This document shows positions 62,161 through 64,000 of a stretch of DNA of 64,000 nt, one piece after another. The notes below the pieces were generated by a model. That model was not told where the DNA came from. It worked only from the letters and a program-made list of their open reading frames with translations, and made no database searches. Each line of letters opens with the position of its first letter. The stretch's first letter is position 1. Made by a program: the position numbers and the translations under genes. The stretch comes from Flaccisagitta enflata (taxonomy: Eukaryota > Chaetognatha > Sagittoidea > Aphragmophora), in the NCBI GenBank assembly GCA_965153355.1, contig OZ231126.1, forward strand, positions 19,158,001 to 19,222,000, in the 5' to 3' direction.

Positions 62161-62593
62161 ATTCACTCCTTTCGACTGCTCTCGTTGTGTTTTCATGCAG
62201 TCTGTAAAGAATTGCTGCAGTGACTTCAAACTTGGCAAGGACAAGCCCCAAGTGAGTGTCTTAAAGGAAAAAAAAGCGAAAAAGATTTTCTACTGTTCTT
62301 TTCGTGGATTCATACAGTAAAATGTTGCAAAAACAACCTTTTTTGCCCTTTTTTTAAATGGGTACCGGAATAATAAGCACCGCAAATTTTTTTCTCTTTT
62401 CATTTATGAGAATGATGAAAAAAGGCGAAAAAATTCGTTTTCACAGTATTTTACACTATGAATTCGTGCTTAGCTTGAAGAGAAAAAAGAATCACACATG
62501 TAGTTCCACAAACATATAGTTTCACATGAATTTTGAGGACACTGTATCCATTTTTGTAGAAGTATTAAAGAAAGTAGTCGCAAAAGCGTTAGA

Positions 62594-63225
62594 TGGTCAG
62601 CGGTACCCGTTGCCCCTATGTGAGTAACAGGTCTTACATAAAAAAGTACCAAATTCCTTTAGATCTCCTTAGGAAAATTGTTACTTTTTTATGTAAGACC
62701 TGTCATATGTTGATGTGTGATGGTGAGAGGTGCAGCGGCCCCGAAGTAAGTTTTGAGGATTTAGGCTTGAAAGTGAGCATCAATAATGGGATTTGAGCCT
62801 CGAGGTTAAGATTTGAGCCTCGAGGTTGGGATTTGAGCCTCGAGGTTGGGATGTGAGCCTTGTGGCTGGGATTTGAGCCTCTAGGTGGGGATTTGAGCCT
62901 TGAGGCTGGGATTTAAGCCTCAAGGCTGGGATTTGAGCTTATAGGCTGGGATTTGAGCTTATAGGCTGGGATTTGAGCTTTGAGGTTGGGATTTGAGCCT
63001 CAAGCTTGGGATTTGAGCCTTGAGGTTGGGATTTGAGCCTTGAGGTTGGGATTTGAGCCTCGAGGCTAGGGTTTGGGCCTTGAGGCTAGGATTTGGGCCT
63101 TGAGGCTAGGATTTGGGCCTTGAGACTAGAATATGAGCTTTGAAGGGGGTGGATGGATGGAGAAGGAGAAATTTCTCCTGTGTGAAAGCATAGGTCATCA
63201 GCCCCTTTGGGGCCGCTGTCCAAAA
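62594..63225 (+). mobile_element. GGTCAGCGGTACCCG-family element with GGGATTTGAGCCT array
   Basis: The head GGTCAGCGGTACCCGTTGCC is followed by a perfect hairpin pair ACAGGTCTTACATAAAAAAG / CTTTTTTATGTAAGACCTGT (62629-62648 and 62684-62703), GTGCAGCGGCCCCGAAG, and about 18 units of GGGATTTGAGCCT(C/T)GAGG (62788-63130). It ends with TTTGGGGCCGCTGTCCAAAA. Confidence 0.65.
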
Positions 63226-63912
63226 GGACAAAAAAGGCTGTTTATTGCAGTATTTTACTGTATAAATTCATTTAAAAACAGTGAAAAATCTTTTTTTCTT
63301 CCTCCCCTCTTCTTTTTCTTCTTGATCGTCTTTTTCCTCTTCTTTCTTCTTCCTCTCCTCTATCTTCTCTTCCTCTTTACCCTCGCCTCGGCCACTTCCG
63401 CCTCCTCCTCATCTTCATCCTCTGCCTCTTCATCCTCGGCCTCTTCATCCTCTGCCTCTTCATCCCCTTCCTCAATACTTTTCCTCCTCTCTACCACGGC
63501 AAACCTCATCTTCCTTTCTCCTTTCCATCTCCCCCACTCCCTCCTCCACTGCCGCCTTCATTTACGCGATATGACCACTCGTTGACCAAAACGATTCATG
63601 ATGATGACGACAACGACGACTGACCCGATGACAAATTTTGCGACAATGTCAACTCTTCCAGTGACAAACATTTGTTCAACTCATGCGACATATATGACAT
63701 CATTGACAACAAAACCGGTGACAAAATCGACTCAAAAACAATGATTATCACCACAGCACGACCGCAAAAACCACCACAATGACAACAACCGCAACCACAT
63801 CCGGTCGGCGATCAGGGGAGCGGCCTGTCGTTGTGGGCATTGAAGACGCGTCGAAAGGAGGAACGGAAGCTAACGGGCTCGCGGGGTGTGGTCAAGCGAG
63901 GAAGGATGGCAC

Positions 63913-63950
<38 letters not shown>

Positions 63951-64000
63951 TGAAAGAGAGAGATGGACAAATAGACAGACAGACAGAGAGACAGACAGAC
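63226..64000. other. pyrimidine-rich and ACAG microsatellite region
   Basis: CTTCCTCTT-rich sequence (63295-63560) with a trinucleotide-like CTCTTCATCCTCTGC block, then GAC/ACA-rich sequence and an (ACAG)n tract at 63918-64000. No supported gene; a 49-codon acidic frame on the minus strand is noted under rejected items. Confidence 0.5.

Noticed and set aside
63360-63509. Minus-strand 49-codon acidic frame (starts MRFAVVERRKSIEEGDEEAE)
   Set aside because: Its centre is a trinucleotide-like repeat in a pyrimidine-rich tract and no second line of evidence supports it.

Overview
The window is nuclear DNA from an animal, most likely a soft-bodied or marine invertebrate with a repeat-rich genome. 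Coding exons are GC-richer than their surroundings and are split by GT-AG introns. One gene is an almost unchanged metazoan RAB2A, another is a membrane stearoyl-CoA desaturase, and MYND, BTB and theta-GST domains are present. I cannot name the phylum. No bacterial, viral or organellar gene was recognised.

Layout. The 3' end of an acidic protein gene lies at 1-3156 (+). A seven-exon delta-9 (stearoyl-CoA) desaturase gene lies at 7754-10263 (+), with E-box, CCAAT and CRE sites upstream. A coiled-coil gene at 22317-26126 runs directly into theta-class glutathione transferase exons at 26106-27420 (+); the GST reading frame has no start codon of its own and must be spliced from upstream. A family of single-exon proteins with a predicted beta-helix and a C-terminal MYND finger has one intact member (45378-47030) and two broken relatives (32790-33610 and 47318-48305). 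Next come a single-exon BTB protein (49022-50020), an acidic C-terminal exon (about 50559-50923) and a five-exon RAB2A (51436-55609). All genes found are on the + strand.

The remaining three quarters is mostly mobile or repetitive DNA with a consistent style. (1) Several subfamilies of short non-autonomous elements have a hairpin at one end and inverted-repeat ends. The end sequence differs between subfamilies, but the two ends of each copy match each other. Many carry long tandem arrays inside, and they sit in T-runs or A-runs. The closest described group I know is the non-autonomous Helentron/Helitron2 (HINE-like) elements. (2) Foldback elements (large palindromes) are frequent. At 13109-16550 and 19130-21786 the left arm is interrupted by a type (1) element while the right arm preserves the uninterrupted sequence. 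(3) A 6.3-kb segment (35386-41714) with TTAA on both sides interrupts another type (1) element. (4) Other dispersed families carry GCCT-rich or GGGATTTGAGCCT arrays. Simple repeats (CT, CA, GT, CTTT, TTG) are abundant.

The genes form no obvious pathway cluster. Introns of the desaturase, coiled-coil and RAB2A genes have grown by taking in the same element families that fill the intergenic DNA. Coordinates of repeats are by eye and may be off by a few bases, and exon structures rest on reading frame, splice consensus and family similarity only.
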